64,000 nt of DNA from Triangularia verruculosa (taxonomy: Eukaryota; Ascomycota; Sordariomycetes; Sordariales; Podosporaceae), in assembly GCA_033296885.1 (NCBI GenBank), contig MU863875.1, forward strand, positions 62,001 through 126,000, written 5' to 3'. Under the pieces are notes generated by a model. The model made no database searches, was not told where the DNA came from, and saw nothing but the letters and a program-made list of their open reading frames with translations. A program made the translations under genes and the position numbers. Below are positions 22,832 through 33,879 of the stretch, piece after piece. Positions within the stretch are counted from its first letter, which is position 1. The number at the start of each line of letters is the position of its first letter.

Positions 22832-25398
22832 TTAGCGGTAGGTGGCGCCACCACCATAGGGGCGGCCAGGACGAATGGCAGCCATCGAGGAGGGACCAAC
22901 ACCAGGGCCAGGCCGGGTGGCAACGGCGTGGTTGGTGCAGAGCATGCCGACACGGGAACCAAACTTGGAGCCGCGAAGGGACACCATGTGCTTGCGAATG
23001 TGGGCGGCGACAATCTCGCGATGCTGGGGGTTGGCGTGCGTCAAGATGTACTGGATCAGATAGTTGCCGTATTGATCGCTGGCGATGTCAATGAGGGGGA
23101 TCCGGGGGCGTTCGTGACGACCCTCACACACTCGGTCGAGATAGCGCCCCAAAAACTCGGGACCGCCAATCTTCAAACACTTCTCGACCACCTTGGAGGC
23201 AAACTGGTCCATACTGTACTCGGCGGCATAGCGAATGACATGATCGATGGCTCGGCTGCGGTCAGCGGGGGCACCGTGCTCGCAGATGTGTTGGATACAC
23301 CAGTTGCCAAACTGGCCATGGGCGACAATGTCAATGTTGGCAAGCACCTCCTCGATGCAGGGACGCTTGTCCTCCTCCAAACAATTCTCAAAGATATTCT
23401 GAACAACCAAACTGCCCGTCTCGCCCAAAGCAACCTCGTGCCACATGCCGCGGAGAGACTCGTTGACATACTTCATAATCTGGGGTGGCGACTCGGTCCA
23501 TCGCAACTCGAACAGCTTTTGCCAGACGTGACAAGCATAGCGGTGAATAACCGTCTCGGGAATCCGGCGCAACAACTCGTGGACCATGATGGCCTTGTAC
23601 TCCTCAGGCACCGAGTCAAAGGCCTTCTGAACCACATGGCAGCCAAAGGGATCCATCGAGAGATTGAGAGTGTTGCCGCGAATCGCTTCCGCAATCTTGA
23701 CCACCTGCTCGGGGGTGCCATGCTCGAAGCAGCGCTGGACCAAGAAATTGCCAAACCGGTTGACCATCAACGGATAGGCCTGGGCAACAATCGCTTCCAC
23801 GATGTCGTACTTCTGGTCAGGGGTGCCGACTTTGAGCTTCTGTTGCAAAAAGATGGAGGCTTGCTGGTCATTGTTGCACACTATCTTGTCGACAATGTAT
23901 TTCCAGTCACAAGTGACGTTGCGGTCGAGAAGGCGACGATAGTTGAGGGGCTCTGTTGTGGCCGAGACATAGGTCTGGCTCTCCCCAGAGATGGTCTGCT
24001 ATTAAAGGTCAGCATCGCGAATCAACAAGTTCAGCGTGAATGTATCTTACCTCCGTCTTCCAGGGACCTTGGACAGATGTGAACTCAGTGGCATGGGGTG
24101 AGAGTGGGGACCCAACCTGTTGCTGCGGGTAGGGGGGGTACAGTCCCGTGCCCATGCCGCCAGCCATGGGAGTCTGGTGGCCGTAGGGATAACTCATGGC
24201 GGCGGCGTCATAAGGGCTGGAATTGATGTTGTGCGCTCCGAATCCACCGCTGTAGTTGGCCGAAGGAGCGAAACGGCCATCATAGCGATTCGTGCGACGC
24301 CCCATGGGTCTCATCATCTCATGGTCAGGGGGAGCTCGATCCTGGCGATAGACTTCCATGCCTGTCTGGTTGTATGAGGCCTCGTATCCAGTGGCGGGAG
24401 CGCGGGTATTGGTCCAAGAAGTCGACTGTGGCGCTTCTGTGACGACAGAGCCATGGGGATACTGACCGGGAAAGGTTGGCTGCTTGTTCCAGATACCGCG
24501 AGCGCGGTTCATGCCTCCAGTCGGCATGGGGTCGGCAATTTCGGAGCGGGCATCGTCAGAGACCATCCAACCGGGCTCGCGGATGTAAGGCATCTTGCCA
24601 GCGGCGCCATAAGTCGGACCACCAGACATACCGCGCGCGATCGGGGACACGGTACCGGCAATGGAAGACGGGAAGTCGGAATCGACACCAAGAGCTGGAG
24701 TGGCGCGGCCACTCTCCTGGCCGTAGCGGGTCTGGGCCTCGAGTCGCGAAATCTTGCTCTGGGCCTGAGCGAGCTCGAGCTTCAGACGCAAAAGCTCCTC
24801 GGCGCTAGCCTGGGCCTCATTGGGAGTGGCGCTGGCAGATCGAGTGGTGGGCGCAGTCTGCGACGTAGGAAAGGCATCCGTGGCGGGTGTGATGGGCATA
24901 GAACTGCACGAAGACTGATGGTCCAGACCCCTAGTGTACAAGGCATCGTCCTCGGTCGACTTGCGCATGTCGCTCTGATGCTGCAAAAGAACGGACTGCT
25001 GCTCGGAAATCTTGGCGTAGAACTTCTCCATTGGGTACGAGTCCGAGGAAGGGGGCTCGTGTTTGATCTTCTGCTTTTTCTGTTATGATCAGTCCAATCT
25101 TTGGCAAAAGGGTTGGATGGGAAGACCAACCTTGGGATAGCTCTGGTTCGCCAACTTTGAGGTGCTGAGGGCGCTCACGTTCTTTTTGAGTGAAACGGGA
25201 ATGGTGTTGGTTTCCTGTGACGAGCGAGTCAGAATGATCCATCACTTGTTTGCTGCTGTGAGTGAATAGGGAGGGGCGTGCCTGAGATGAGTGGGCCGCA
25301 AACTCGTCGGAGTTCTTGGAGTTCTCATCCTGGGAGCAACTCTTGGAGCCTTGGGTACGTCGCTCCGTGGGGGACCCGCTCATGGCAGCCGTCGACAT
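22832..25398 (-). CDS. Pumilio-family (Puf) RNA-binding protein
   Basis: Puf proteins bind 3' UTR motifs and control mRNA decay and translation in the cytoplasm. I read four exons: 25398-25282, 25214-25131, 25079-24051 and 23998-22832, giving 798 residues. The N-terminal half is low-complexity with a predicted coiled coil (EELLRLKLELAQAQSKISRLEAQ). The C-terminal 350 residues are Puf repeats: YPLMVNRFGNFLVQRCFEHG, LSMDPFGCHVVQKAFDS, HRYACHVWQKLFEL, ALGETGSLVVQNIFENC, AHGQFGNWCIQHICEHG, YSMDQFASKVVEKCL, IASDQYGNYLIQYILTH. The first intron needs a GC donor (see findings). The protein is not clearly Puf3 or Puf4 type, so no symbol is given. Confidence 0.87.
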
Positions 25399-26834
25399 GG
25401 TCCAGAACCCGATGGTGGTGACACGGGATTGGAGGGAGAGGACGATTCAAATTACTTGATCCAATGTGATCTGACAAGGTGAGAATATGATCCAGATGTA
25501 CGTAGCAAAAGGAAGAAGTAGATTGCAGCGATGGTTTTGGTTTGTGGCGGAAAGGCAAAAGTCGAAAGATTGATGAAGATGGAAGCCTGCGCTGAACCGA
25601 CGAGGCCGACACCAGTTCAGCTGGACAGGGACAAAATGGGGTCGAAGTGGAAGGCACGCTTTGTAGTGAAAAGATCAAACGCAGCCCGTGCCTCCGAGAC
25701 GGGACCGAGGGTTGGGTTGGGATCGATAGCTTACCTGCTCAGTGGCGCGCCGAAGGTTCCTCCTTGGCTCAGGGGCGCGTTATAAAACGTGGTAGATGGC
25801 AGAGATAGGCGGTAAAGACTGTGGTGAGTTGGACTCGGTCGTATACGTGAGACGTCGATGCCAAGGAAGGTTGTTGTTCGGCGGAGAAAGAAGAGAAAGG
25901 GTAGGGCACGACCGACTCGATTATATACACGAGGGAGAGCAGTTCCCCTGGCCCACCGTCCGATGGCTGTGATCCGGGACAGCACACGGGAGCAAGGCAG
26001 GATTTCACATGCAATATCCGCAACTTCAGATGGCAGCGCGAAGGGAAGGGACGAAGCTGCTGGGAGATGACAGCATCGACCTCCAGCCCGTTCGTGGCCA
26101 ATGGGCGTCGACCAGAAACAGCTTATCGGGTGGCCAGAGCGTCCGGTGCCTGGGGAAAGGGGCAGAACTGGATCTCGCGACTGGACGTTACTGCCTTTAG
26201 AGAATACACCGTGTGGTCTCCGCTCAGCTGTGATCGAGGACACCTACTTGCTTGCCTTTGTTGACATCGCACGTAACAACCAGCATTGTTGGGGATAGAC
26301 TTCGGACGACCTCGTGACAACTACTGCAGAGTTTTCAGCCACGAATCCATGTCCAAGATTGACTTCCACGCTGTGTAGCATGAAGTCCGCCTTGTGCTGA
26401 ACCTTCCTTCCCACAGGCAGAAAATACCAAAGAAGCCAGCGGGGTGTCTCCATAGTTCATACGCTCTCCCAATATGCCACGGTGGTCCTTCTCAGTAACG
26501 TTACTTGCGCTGGGCGAGACCATCAATGTGGTGGACAGGAAGAAAAGAAGGAAAATAGTATCCTCCAACGGTTGACTCTGGAGTGATTTGTTTCAACCAC
26601 ACCTGTGACCGGAGACCGAAGAAGCAATATGACAAATCTGATATGCAACATGAGGAGGAAAATCACGAGATTAAGAAACCATAAACTGAGAACTAGAGAT
26701 ATGAGAAATGAAACAAACCAGGAGCACGCACACACACATCAGTACGTGTTCCAAATGACGGGGTATATTTTTTCCTTCCTCTATACAGTAGTAATACATA
26801 GCAGATCGTGGGCATCGTCCATCGCTCCAAGCGA
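25399..26834. promoter_or_regulatory. Pumilio gene promoter/leader and MRPS33 3' region
   Basis: This is a 1.4 kb noncoding stretch. The left part should carry the Puf promoter and 5' UTR; the right part is the 3' flank of the mitochondrial ribosomal gene. I see no gene. Confidence 0.45.
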
Positions 26835-27319
26835 TCATTTCTTTCCCTTCTTGAAATCTGCACATGGTTAGCGTCCTGACTTCAAACCTCAACAGTCCAA
26901 CAAACATACCGGGAGCAGAGTTCTTCTTCTTGGGCGCACCCTTTCCGCGCTGCTTCAGACTGCAATATATTAGACAACATAGACAGCCCAGACTTTTCGA
27001 CGTTGAAGACCCACAGAGAAACATGTTCGAAGCGGTCCAGCTCCTTCTCGTCGTCAACCATCAGGTGGAGATCTCTGAACTCGCTCTGGAACTCCTGCAT
27101 GGTCCATATCCTCCGTGGGTAGTATCCGGCGAGGGCAGGGCCCTTGAGGCGCTGTCTGAGGATCTTGTTGCCGGCACGGATGCCCTCGGGGTTGAAGGTG
27201 GTCTCGAAGAGCTTGCAGCGAGCCTGGAGGAGTCAGAATGGGGAATTGAAGTTGACGGACTATAGGGATGAGTTTCTTACCTCCATGAGCTGCAGTAACC
27301 TCGCGCGTGGGACCGACAT
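26835..27319 (-). CDS. Mitochondrial small-subunit ribosomal protein mS33 (MRPS33/Rsm27)
   Basis: A component of the mitochondrial 37S/28S subunit. Four exons, 27319-27281, 27223-27015, 26959-26910 and 26857-26835, sum to 321 nt (106 residues), matching the family size. The sequence MSVPRARLLQLME-ARCKLFETTFNPEG, GNKILRQRLKGPALAGYYPRR, DRFEHVSLLKQRGKG-APKKKNSAPD is the mS33 signature throughout. The third exon is only 50 nt and the last only 23 nt. The joins were chosen to keep the RGKGAPKKKN block in frame (donor GTGGGT at 27014, branch point CTAAT). It faces an RNase III gene across 371 nt. Confidence 0.92.
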
Positions 27320-27690
27320 CTTGCCTCACATAGACGATTTAAGACGATCTAAGGGGCCTTTCTAGAGAGACGGCGACACTTGACGTTGAGATCTTTGGCG
27401 ACCTTCTAGATTAGCCAATCAAATTGATATCTTTAGTGGGGCGGTAGGCACCCTGACCTGCAGCGCCAAGACCCTTTCGCAAAGGCTGCCGAAAGCCTCA
27501 TCCCAACACATTTTCCATCGACACAACACTCAATAAGTTTCTGTACCCTTTCAGGTCCATCATTTTCAAGTATTGATCACCGCTAGCCTCCATCCCAGAA
27601 CGCCTGTACATCGTTCCCAAAGCAGAGACCAGTCTTGTCGCGCTTGAAGCTCTCATCAAACTTTCTGACATCACCTTCCACACCACCAAA
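27320..27690. promoter_or_regulatory. Bidirectional promoter, mS33 / RNase III
   Basis: A 371-nt head-to-head spacer. An ATTAGCCAATCAAAT stretch (CCAAT box) lies at about 27411-27425, roughly 95 nt upstream of the mS33 start and 270 nt upstream of the RNase III start. Confidence 0.5.
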
Positions 27691-28701
27691 ATGCCCAAAA
27701 GAAAGAGCCCCGACTCGGCCAAGCCGCCCACCATTCAGGACACAAGCGAGCACGCCGCTAAGCGCCATAAAGCGACCTCTACTTCCTCAACCTCACCACC
27801 CTCACATTTCTCACCCACGACCTTCTGCACAGAATGGACCAGCAAAGAGCTCTCAAAACTCAAGGGGCCCCTCCCACCGTTACCACCCATCTTAGATCCA
27901 AAGCTTGAAACAGCAGCCCTCACGCACTCTGGTCAGAAAAAGTCGGCAAAAGATCTCTCGTATGAACGACTAGAATGGATAGGCGACGTCTACCTCCAGG
28001 GCATCGCCTCGGAGCTGATCTACTCCACCTTTCCCACCATCCCCGAAGGCGAAATGTCCCGCCGTCGCGAGTTGTTGATCCGTAACTCGACACTTTCAGC
28101 CTTCTCGATTCGCTATGGCCTGGACAAGCGCGCCAACTTCCCAGAGGAATTCCAGCTTACCGGCAGACCAAAAGGATCTACCGCCAATTCTAAACGGAAG
28201 GAAAAGGCTCTCGCCGATATTTTTGAAGCCTACGTCGGTGCGATAATCCGCTCCGATCCTCAGAATGGGTACAAGAACGCGGTGGCTTGGTTGAGGGCGT
28301 TGTGGGGACCGTTGCTGGAGCAGGAGGTCAAGGTGGAAGAAAATGGAGGGAGGCAAATCGACAAAGACACAAACCCCAAGGTGCGGTTGGAGCAGCTGAT
28401 CGGAGCGAATTGTGTCAAGATTGAGTATAGGGATTTACCCGGGACGGGGGAAAGGTTTCTGGATAAGCAGCCGCAGTTTGGGATTGGGGTTTACTTTACG
28501 GGGTGGGGGGAGGAAGATGTGCTGCTGGGGGAGGCGTGGGACTTTGGGAAGAAGGGGGCAGGGCATAAGGCGGCGGAGAAGGCGTGTGAACACCCGGTGC
28601 TGACGAGGTTGGTGGAGAGGAAGAAGGTGTATATGGCGCAGAGGGCGATTCAGAAGGCGGAGGAGGAGAGGAGGGCGGAGGAGGGGAAGGTGGAGGAGTG
28701 A
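27691..28701 (+). CDS. RNase III family endoribonuclease (Rnt1/Pac1-like)
   Basis: It probably processes structured pre-rRNA, snRNA or snoRNA. It is a single exon of 336 residues. The catalytic domain spans about residues 85-205: YERLEWIGDVYLQG carries the conserved Glu and Asp, RRRELLIRNSTLSAFSIRYGL follows, and KALADIFEAYVGAII holds the second Asp/Glu pair, so all four metal ligands appear present. The C-terminal region (about 220-320: PKVRLEQLIGANCVKIEYRD ... GKKGAGHKAAEKAC) looks like a dsRNA-binding domain. It lacks the helicase and PAZ parts of Dicer. A mitochondrial role (RNase III-like ribosomal protein) is possible, but the intact active site favours an enzyme. Confidence 0.85.
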   Translation: MPKRKSPDSAKPPTIQDTSEHAAKRHKATSTSSTSPPSHFSPTTFCTEWTSKELSKLKGPLPPLPPILDPKLETAALTHSGQKKSAKDLSYERLEWIGDVYLQGIASELIYSTFPTIPEGEMSRRRELLIRNSTLSAFSIRYGLDKRANFPEEFQLTGRPKGSTANSKRKEKALADIFEAYVGAIIRSDPQNGYKNAVAWLRALWGPLLEQEVKVEENGGRQIDKDTNPKVRLEQLIGANCVKIEYRDLPGTGERFLDKQPQFGIGVYFTGWGEEDVLLGEAWDFGKKGAGHKAAEKACEHPVLTRLVERKKVYMAQRAIQKAEEERRAEEGKVEE

Positions 28702-30099
28702 TACAATAGGACTGCACAATAGCAGGTCCACATATGGTGGTTGCCAGCTACAGTTAAACCTGTACACAGCGATGAGGCACAGCGATATTTCCAACATGAC
28801 GATTAAAACGGCTGTACAGACCTGATTTTAATGGGTTAGAGCGATAAATTCCACATTGGAATTATCAGAAATTATTGCCTAGTCACAATCTATATAGCGA
28901 TCAAAACCCTCGCACCAACCCGATCGTTATTGTGCAGGTTTCACTGTACATGTATTGATGCCAAGGATATCTTCAAGGACACTCTTGGCTGTGAATGTTA
29001 AAGCGCTTGTGGGTTTGAGCAGGTCGTCTAATGCTGCCAGATTCTTTCTCCCAACGTTGGGACCCAAAGTCTGCTATTCATCTCAGCACTTCACATGTTG
29101 CCGATGTAGCGCGCGAAAAACACCATGTGCTCTCGCAGGAGATTACCTCCAGATATATACCAAGCCATATCACGTCAAAACGTCACAGACAGGTCCAATC
29201 CGGGGTAAGCGATGGGTTAGGTTCGTGAGGTGAGGTCGATGTCCGATAGACCCCTGTCGGCTTTTGATTTGCAGGACACGACATGTCATTGGCACTGTCA
29301 CCATCCGCGGGGCATCTAACTCTAAAAACCACCATCCACCGTTGCGCATGAACCATAATGACTGCTAAAACGATCGACAGGTCCAAAATAAACAGTTGTA
29401 AGCCAAATAATGTCTCGTGATCCAAGCCCCGGATCCGACCTGGTTTTCTAGAAGCCAAAGTATAAACAAAGAATTTGTCGTCGAAGTGCCCGCAGTGGCA
29501 TGTGAAAGATCTCCCCCGGGGTTTATTTTCCAGGGGTCCGACGGCCCCGGAAAGATGGGGAAGTGGATCTCCCCAACCCAGCCAACCGTGGAACGAGTCG
29601 CGGCCTTTCGCGCGTGTGCCGAGGCAAAAAGTAAGAGCCGTTGTTCTCCAAGGGTTTGCGCCCAATTTACACGCTGTGGAGAAAACATCACAGCGAGACA
29701 CCTCATTAATACAACAAACAAACTTGGCAGCAGCTGCTACTCTTGATGAAAGACATAATTTATAATATCGGACAGATGTCTGTTCTTCTTCTTCCTCTTC
29801 TACATTGATTGGTGCCAGTGGTTGTCGTGATCGAATCTTTACTCCATTGTTTGTTGCTGGTACCTACCGTGGATCGCGCTGCCGCATACCATCAGCCAGC
29901 CGGCCACCCACTCAACCTTCATGCGCCAATCCCTCTAGACAACCCTACCCAATTCTGATAAGCCGCTCTTTCCGCCCAACGCATTGTTTCGAAAGAAAGA
30001 GAGAGATAGATCCATTCTCTTACGACCCTCTGCTGAACCATTCGCCTATCGTTATCCATACCTCGCCTGTCCCCAAGGCGGGGCACATCGTGATTCAAC
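28702..30099. other. Intergenic, RNase III 3' side and ATG37 leader
   Basis: A 1.4 kb stretch. The left 250 nt is AT-rich; a minus-strand open frame at 29183-29701 has no family resemblance. The right end is the ATG37 leader with an A/G-rich tract near 29991-30005. Confidence 0.4.
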
Positions 30100-31113
30100 A
30101 TGTCGGATTCAGTTGGTATGTCCTCCCTGCCACCATCACCATCACCACCACCACACCACCACCACTAACCTTGTCCCACTACAACAGACAGGGTGTTCGT
30201 CCACGCCCTCAACACAGTCAAGAAAATCCCCAAAACCGGCGCCTCCCGCCCCCCGCCCACCGACCGCATGCGCCTCTACGGTTTATACAAACAAGCCATG
30301 GAAGGCGACGTCGACGGGGTGATGGAACGCCCGACCATGTCCACCTCTCCCCCGGGCACCTCCCCCGACGAACTCTCTCGCGAACAAGACAAATGGGACG
30401 CCTGGAAGTCCCAAAAGGGCCTGAGCAAAACAGAAGCCAAGCGCCGCTACGTCGAAGCCCTGATCGAGACCATGCACCGATACGCCAACACCCCCAACGC
30501 ACTTGAACTTGTGGCAGAGTTAGAATTCGTCTGGAGCCAGGTCAAATCCAACGACCCCAGCTCTGCCGGGTCATCGTCTGGACAAAGCGGTGGGGAGCAA
30601 GTAGCAAGGGAACAAAAGGGGGGGATAGCGGGTTTTACGCACGGGGTGATGAGAAGGTTTAGGAACACGGAGGGTGGAGCTGACGCGCCGATGAAGGTTC
30701 TGACTCCGATGAGCGAGCCGGATGAGAGTGAGGCGCGGATGGCGGAGTTGGCTGGGGAGGAGGATGGGGAGAGCGGGGAGGGCGGGAGTGGGAGTGGGTA
30801 TGCGAGGAGGAATGGTGATAAACGGAGCAAGAGGATGGAGAGGGCGATTGTGCGGTTGTCGGCTGAGATTGCTGCGCTGAGGGAACAGATTGCTACGGGG
30901 AGGGAGTGGAGGACGAGGAAGGATAGGGGGTTTGGGGCGTGGGTTAGCTGGGGGTTTTGGGGGGTGGTGAAGCATTTTACGGTGGATTTGTTGGTATTGG
31001 TGCTGTTGTTGATTTGGATGAGGAAGAGGAGGGATAGGAGGTTTGAGGACCATGTGAGGGGGTTGTTTAGGCTGGCGAGGGAGTATGCGAGGAAGGTGCT
31101 GCCTTCGAGATGA
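30100..31113 (+). CDS. ATG37: Acyl-CoA-binding peroxisomal membrane protein ATG37 (ACBD5-like)
   Basis: Binds long-chain acyl-CoA at the peroxisome membrane; in yeasts it is needed for pexophagy, and in animals (ACBD5) for peroxisome-ER contact. Two exons, 30100-30115 and 30188-31113, give 313 residues; the first exon codes only MSDSV plus one base, anchored by MSDSVDRVFVHALNTVKKIP. The ACBP domain occupies about residues 5-100 with YGLYKQAMEGDV and DKWDAWKSQKGLSKTEAKRRYVEAL. A Gly/Ser/Glu-rich linker leads to a helical segment (AIVRLSAEIAALREQ) and a C-terminal membrane anchor at about 264-283 followed by a basic tail (RKRRDRR), as in tail-anchored ACBD5. The 3' end faces the PEX39-like gene. 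Confidence 0.9.
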
Positions 31114-32259
31114 GAAACGGGATTACTCGGATGGTCTCTTGATTGTTGGGTTCACGGTACCAACAGGCGAGGGGCGAGATCTATCCACCACAGGGCCGTA
31201 CCGCGTCACGTTACAGCTGCTGGCTGACACACACACGATGGGTTGAACAGCTACCATCGTCACAGCTGCTTCGCGGGAGAGCCCGCATAAACAGGAAACG
31301 ACATATACCCCAAAACCAAGCCACGACATGACCCGTCAAAGCCAGTGATCCCCCAATCCTTCTCCCAGAAACGAGAAAGTAGGGATCTCTTGAGCAGACA
31401 GGCAGTATTACGTCAAAGGCATGGCCATCCATCGTAGGATGAGCCAGACGAGCTCGCCGCTCCAGCGTCTCGTCTTCCCTTTGCGTTGAGCAACGGGAAA
31501 ACCATACACAAGACCTGGTTGTTTTTGTGACCAGGGTTGTATCAACCAGAAGAACCACTCCTACAACGAAAAGAGGAGGGTATTTATACAGATCATCAAG
31601 ATCATGACAACAGACTACAGGAGCTGAAAAGGATTGCTCTCACTATCGTTTACAACAAATCACATTCTCTTTTTATTTTGGATGTATATACTCAAGCTGG
31701 AAGTTGGAGGTTTTTGATACCAAGGGGTGGTTATCTATCTACATTTTTACGCGTGTATGATGAATATAAAAAAAATTATATGATATATGTATTTCCGCTT
31801 CCTGAATTTTGGCCCTCACTGTTTCGTTTAGACGCGAGATGATTTTGTTTCTTGCGCTGAACAAAGAGATAGAGATTGGTTAATCAACAGGCTACAGACC
31901 TTAACCGATGGGTATATTGTTGCAAGAATACTGTTCGATGTGTGTTCTCGGATTGGGGGGAGGTGTCAGGGAGTTAAAAGAGTTTTGATCACGAGGGTTT
32001 GGAAGAGAAATTTGGTTTTTTTTTTTTGGTTTTGTTATTTGTTGACAGTATTCCCCTTGGCGAACCGAGTTCACTAGGCTGGACATCGAGATCCAGATCA
32101 GACACTTCCATTCGGAAGTATTGGAGATGCCATAGTTTCTCACATTTCCAAACACATAAAGAAAAACTTGCATATCGCCTGTAAATCGCTAAGCGTGCCG
32201 CAAAATCTTATTTCGCTGGATGTATTGCCTCATATATACAAACTCTCACCCGCCACCCC
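31114..32259. other. Convergent 3' region, ATG37 / PEX39-like
   Basis: A 1.1 kb tail-to-tail spacer with AT-rich stretches and a T-run near 32018-32027. No gene is supported. Confidence 0.5.
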
Positions 32260-33002
32260 TCAAGCCTCCGGTAAAGGCGGAAAATCCTCATCCAACACCT
32301 TCCCAAAGTGCCCATCCTCCCCCGCCCCTTGTTCCGCGGTTTTATTCCTCTCCCAAGGCTTCAACGGCACCCTCCTCCCGCCCACCGGCGTCACACCCTC
32401 CACCCGTACAACCTTCTCTTCAATCTCCCTGATCCCCTCAATCGTCTTCCCCGTCGTCACCGCCTCGATAATCGCCTGGAATTTATTGGGATACTCCCCT
32501 TTCCTGTCTCCTTCACCCCCCTCCTGCCCCTCGTCATCAACCGCCTTCTTTGACAAATCGACCTTGACCCCGCCAGATTTCTGCCACTCGGGGACTTCTT
32601 CTTGCTGGGGTTGCTGTTCTTGTGATGGGGCAGTGGTGTTGTTGATCTTCTTTTGGATGTTGACGTACAGCCAGGAGGCCTTTTTGAGGATTTCCTCGTC
32701 TGGTGTTGGGAGGTTGGATGAAGTGGGGGGAGTGATGGGGATATTGTATTTGGCGGAGAAAGAAGAGGCGCGGAGGGAGAGGATGGAGGAGAGGACTTGG
32801 GACTTGGTGAAGGGGGAGGAGAGGGATTGGGGGGATAGTAAGGGGCCGAGGGTGGTGACGAGGGATTGCTACAGAATGTGTTAGTATGAGGGTGAAAGAG
32901 TGAGAGGTGGAGAAATACCATGAACTCGCGGTCTGAGGCCCAGGGGTAGCTGTTGAAAGCCACGAGCTGATCGAGAGTTGTGGTAGGGGCTTGGGTGGCC
33001 AT
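32260..33002 (-). CDS. KPWE-domain peroxin, PEX39-like
   Basis: PEX39 (human C6orf226, yeast Yjr012c) assists PEX7-dependent import of PTS2 cargo into peroxisomes; its KPWE motif contacts PEX7. Two exons, 33002-32919 and 32868-32260, give 230 residues. The C-terminal half shows the domain clearly: YPNKFQAIIEAVTTGKTIEG followed by IREIEEKVV and RRVPLKPWERNK. The N-terminal half (LDQLVAFNSYPWASDREFM, a helical stretch, then EEILKKASWLYVNIQKKIN) resembles the N-terminal part found in fungal versions. The protein is hydrophilic with no membrane segment. It is a neighbour of ATG37, also peroxisomal. The KPWE identification is strong; the functional assignment is by family. Confidence 0.78.
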
Positions 33003-33879
33003 CTCGTGCTTGTTTGTGGTTGTTGAGTTGGTGGGTGTTGATGGCGGAGTTGGTAAGTAGATGCCGAGGATGTTGTGGGGGTCTGAGAAATGTCTAGAGC
33101 AGAGCTTTGGGTTGTTTGTGCGAGGTCCTGAATATGAGAACTGAAAGATGCCAAAATCACTGTTAAATTACGGATTTATGTGAGAGACTCTGTTGACAAG
33201 GTGGTGAGTGACTGAGTGCCCGGTGGTAGCCGCATGTGAACGCTAAGACCCCTCCATCAAAGAGACAGTGTAGTGGACCGTGTGAAGACAGGCGCAGACT
33301 GTGTCCCGATATCAAGCTTTTCTTGGACAGGGCGGAGAAGTATTCTTCTAGACTCAGATGTTGGTGGTCTGGTGCTTTGATTTCAGATATACGATCTATT
33401 TAACAGACTCCATCTCCTTGACCGTATAGTGCCCTCTTCTGAGAGAACTGCCAGCTCGCTACCTTTGTCCCATGACGCACGGACCATTCCTGCCTAGAGC
33501 TCTGGCAGCTTTGGTGGAGGCAGGTGGGTGAGATAGCAGAGGTCGACCTTGCCATCCCAAGTAACAAAACATTAGGGGGAAAGAGCGAAGAAAGAGAATT
33601 TCATAGTCTTTTTGAGCAAGTGGGTGTTCTCTCATTTTCCAAACATTTGTTGTTGAGCTGCCGCCGGTCGCGTCTCACTCTTGCCAGCACTACGCCACTG
33701 ACGGTCCCAATTCGTCCACCCATCTGCACCGCTCCTGCACCGCTCCTGCACCGCTTCTGCATCCCAACTTTGACAGGGCGACTCTGGTCTCTACTCTGTC
33801 ACAACACCTCAATCCCAAAATCCCCCTCCCGATCTGATTTCTCACAGCGGGACGGGCTCACCATCCAAAGCCTCAGACA
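33003..33879. promoter_or_regulatory. Divergent promoter, PEX39-like / mitochondrial PP2C
   Basis: An 877-nt head-to-head spacer; a triplicated CACCGCTCCTG-like unit lies at about 33727-33757. No gene is seen. Confidence 0.45.

Noticed and set aside
29183..29701. 172-codon minus-strand open frame between RNase III and ATG37
   Set aside because: Cys/Trp/His-rich random-looking translation with no family resemblance.
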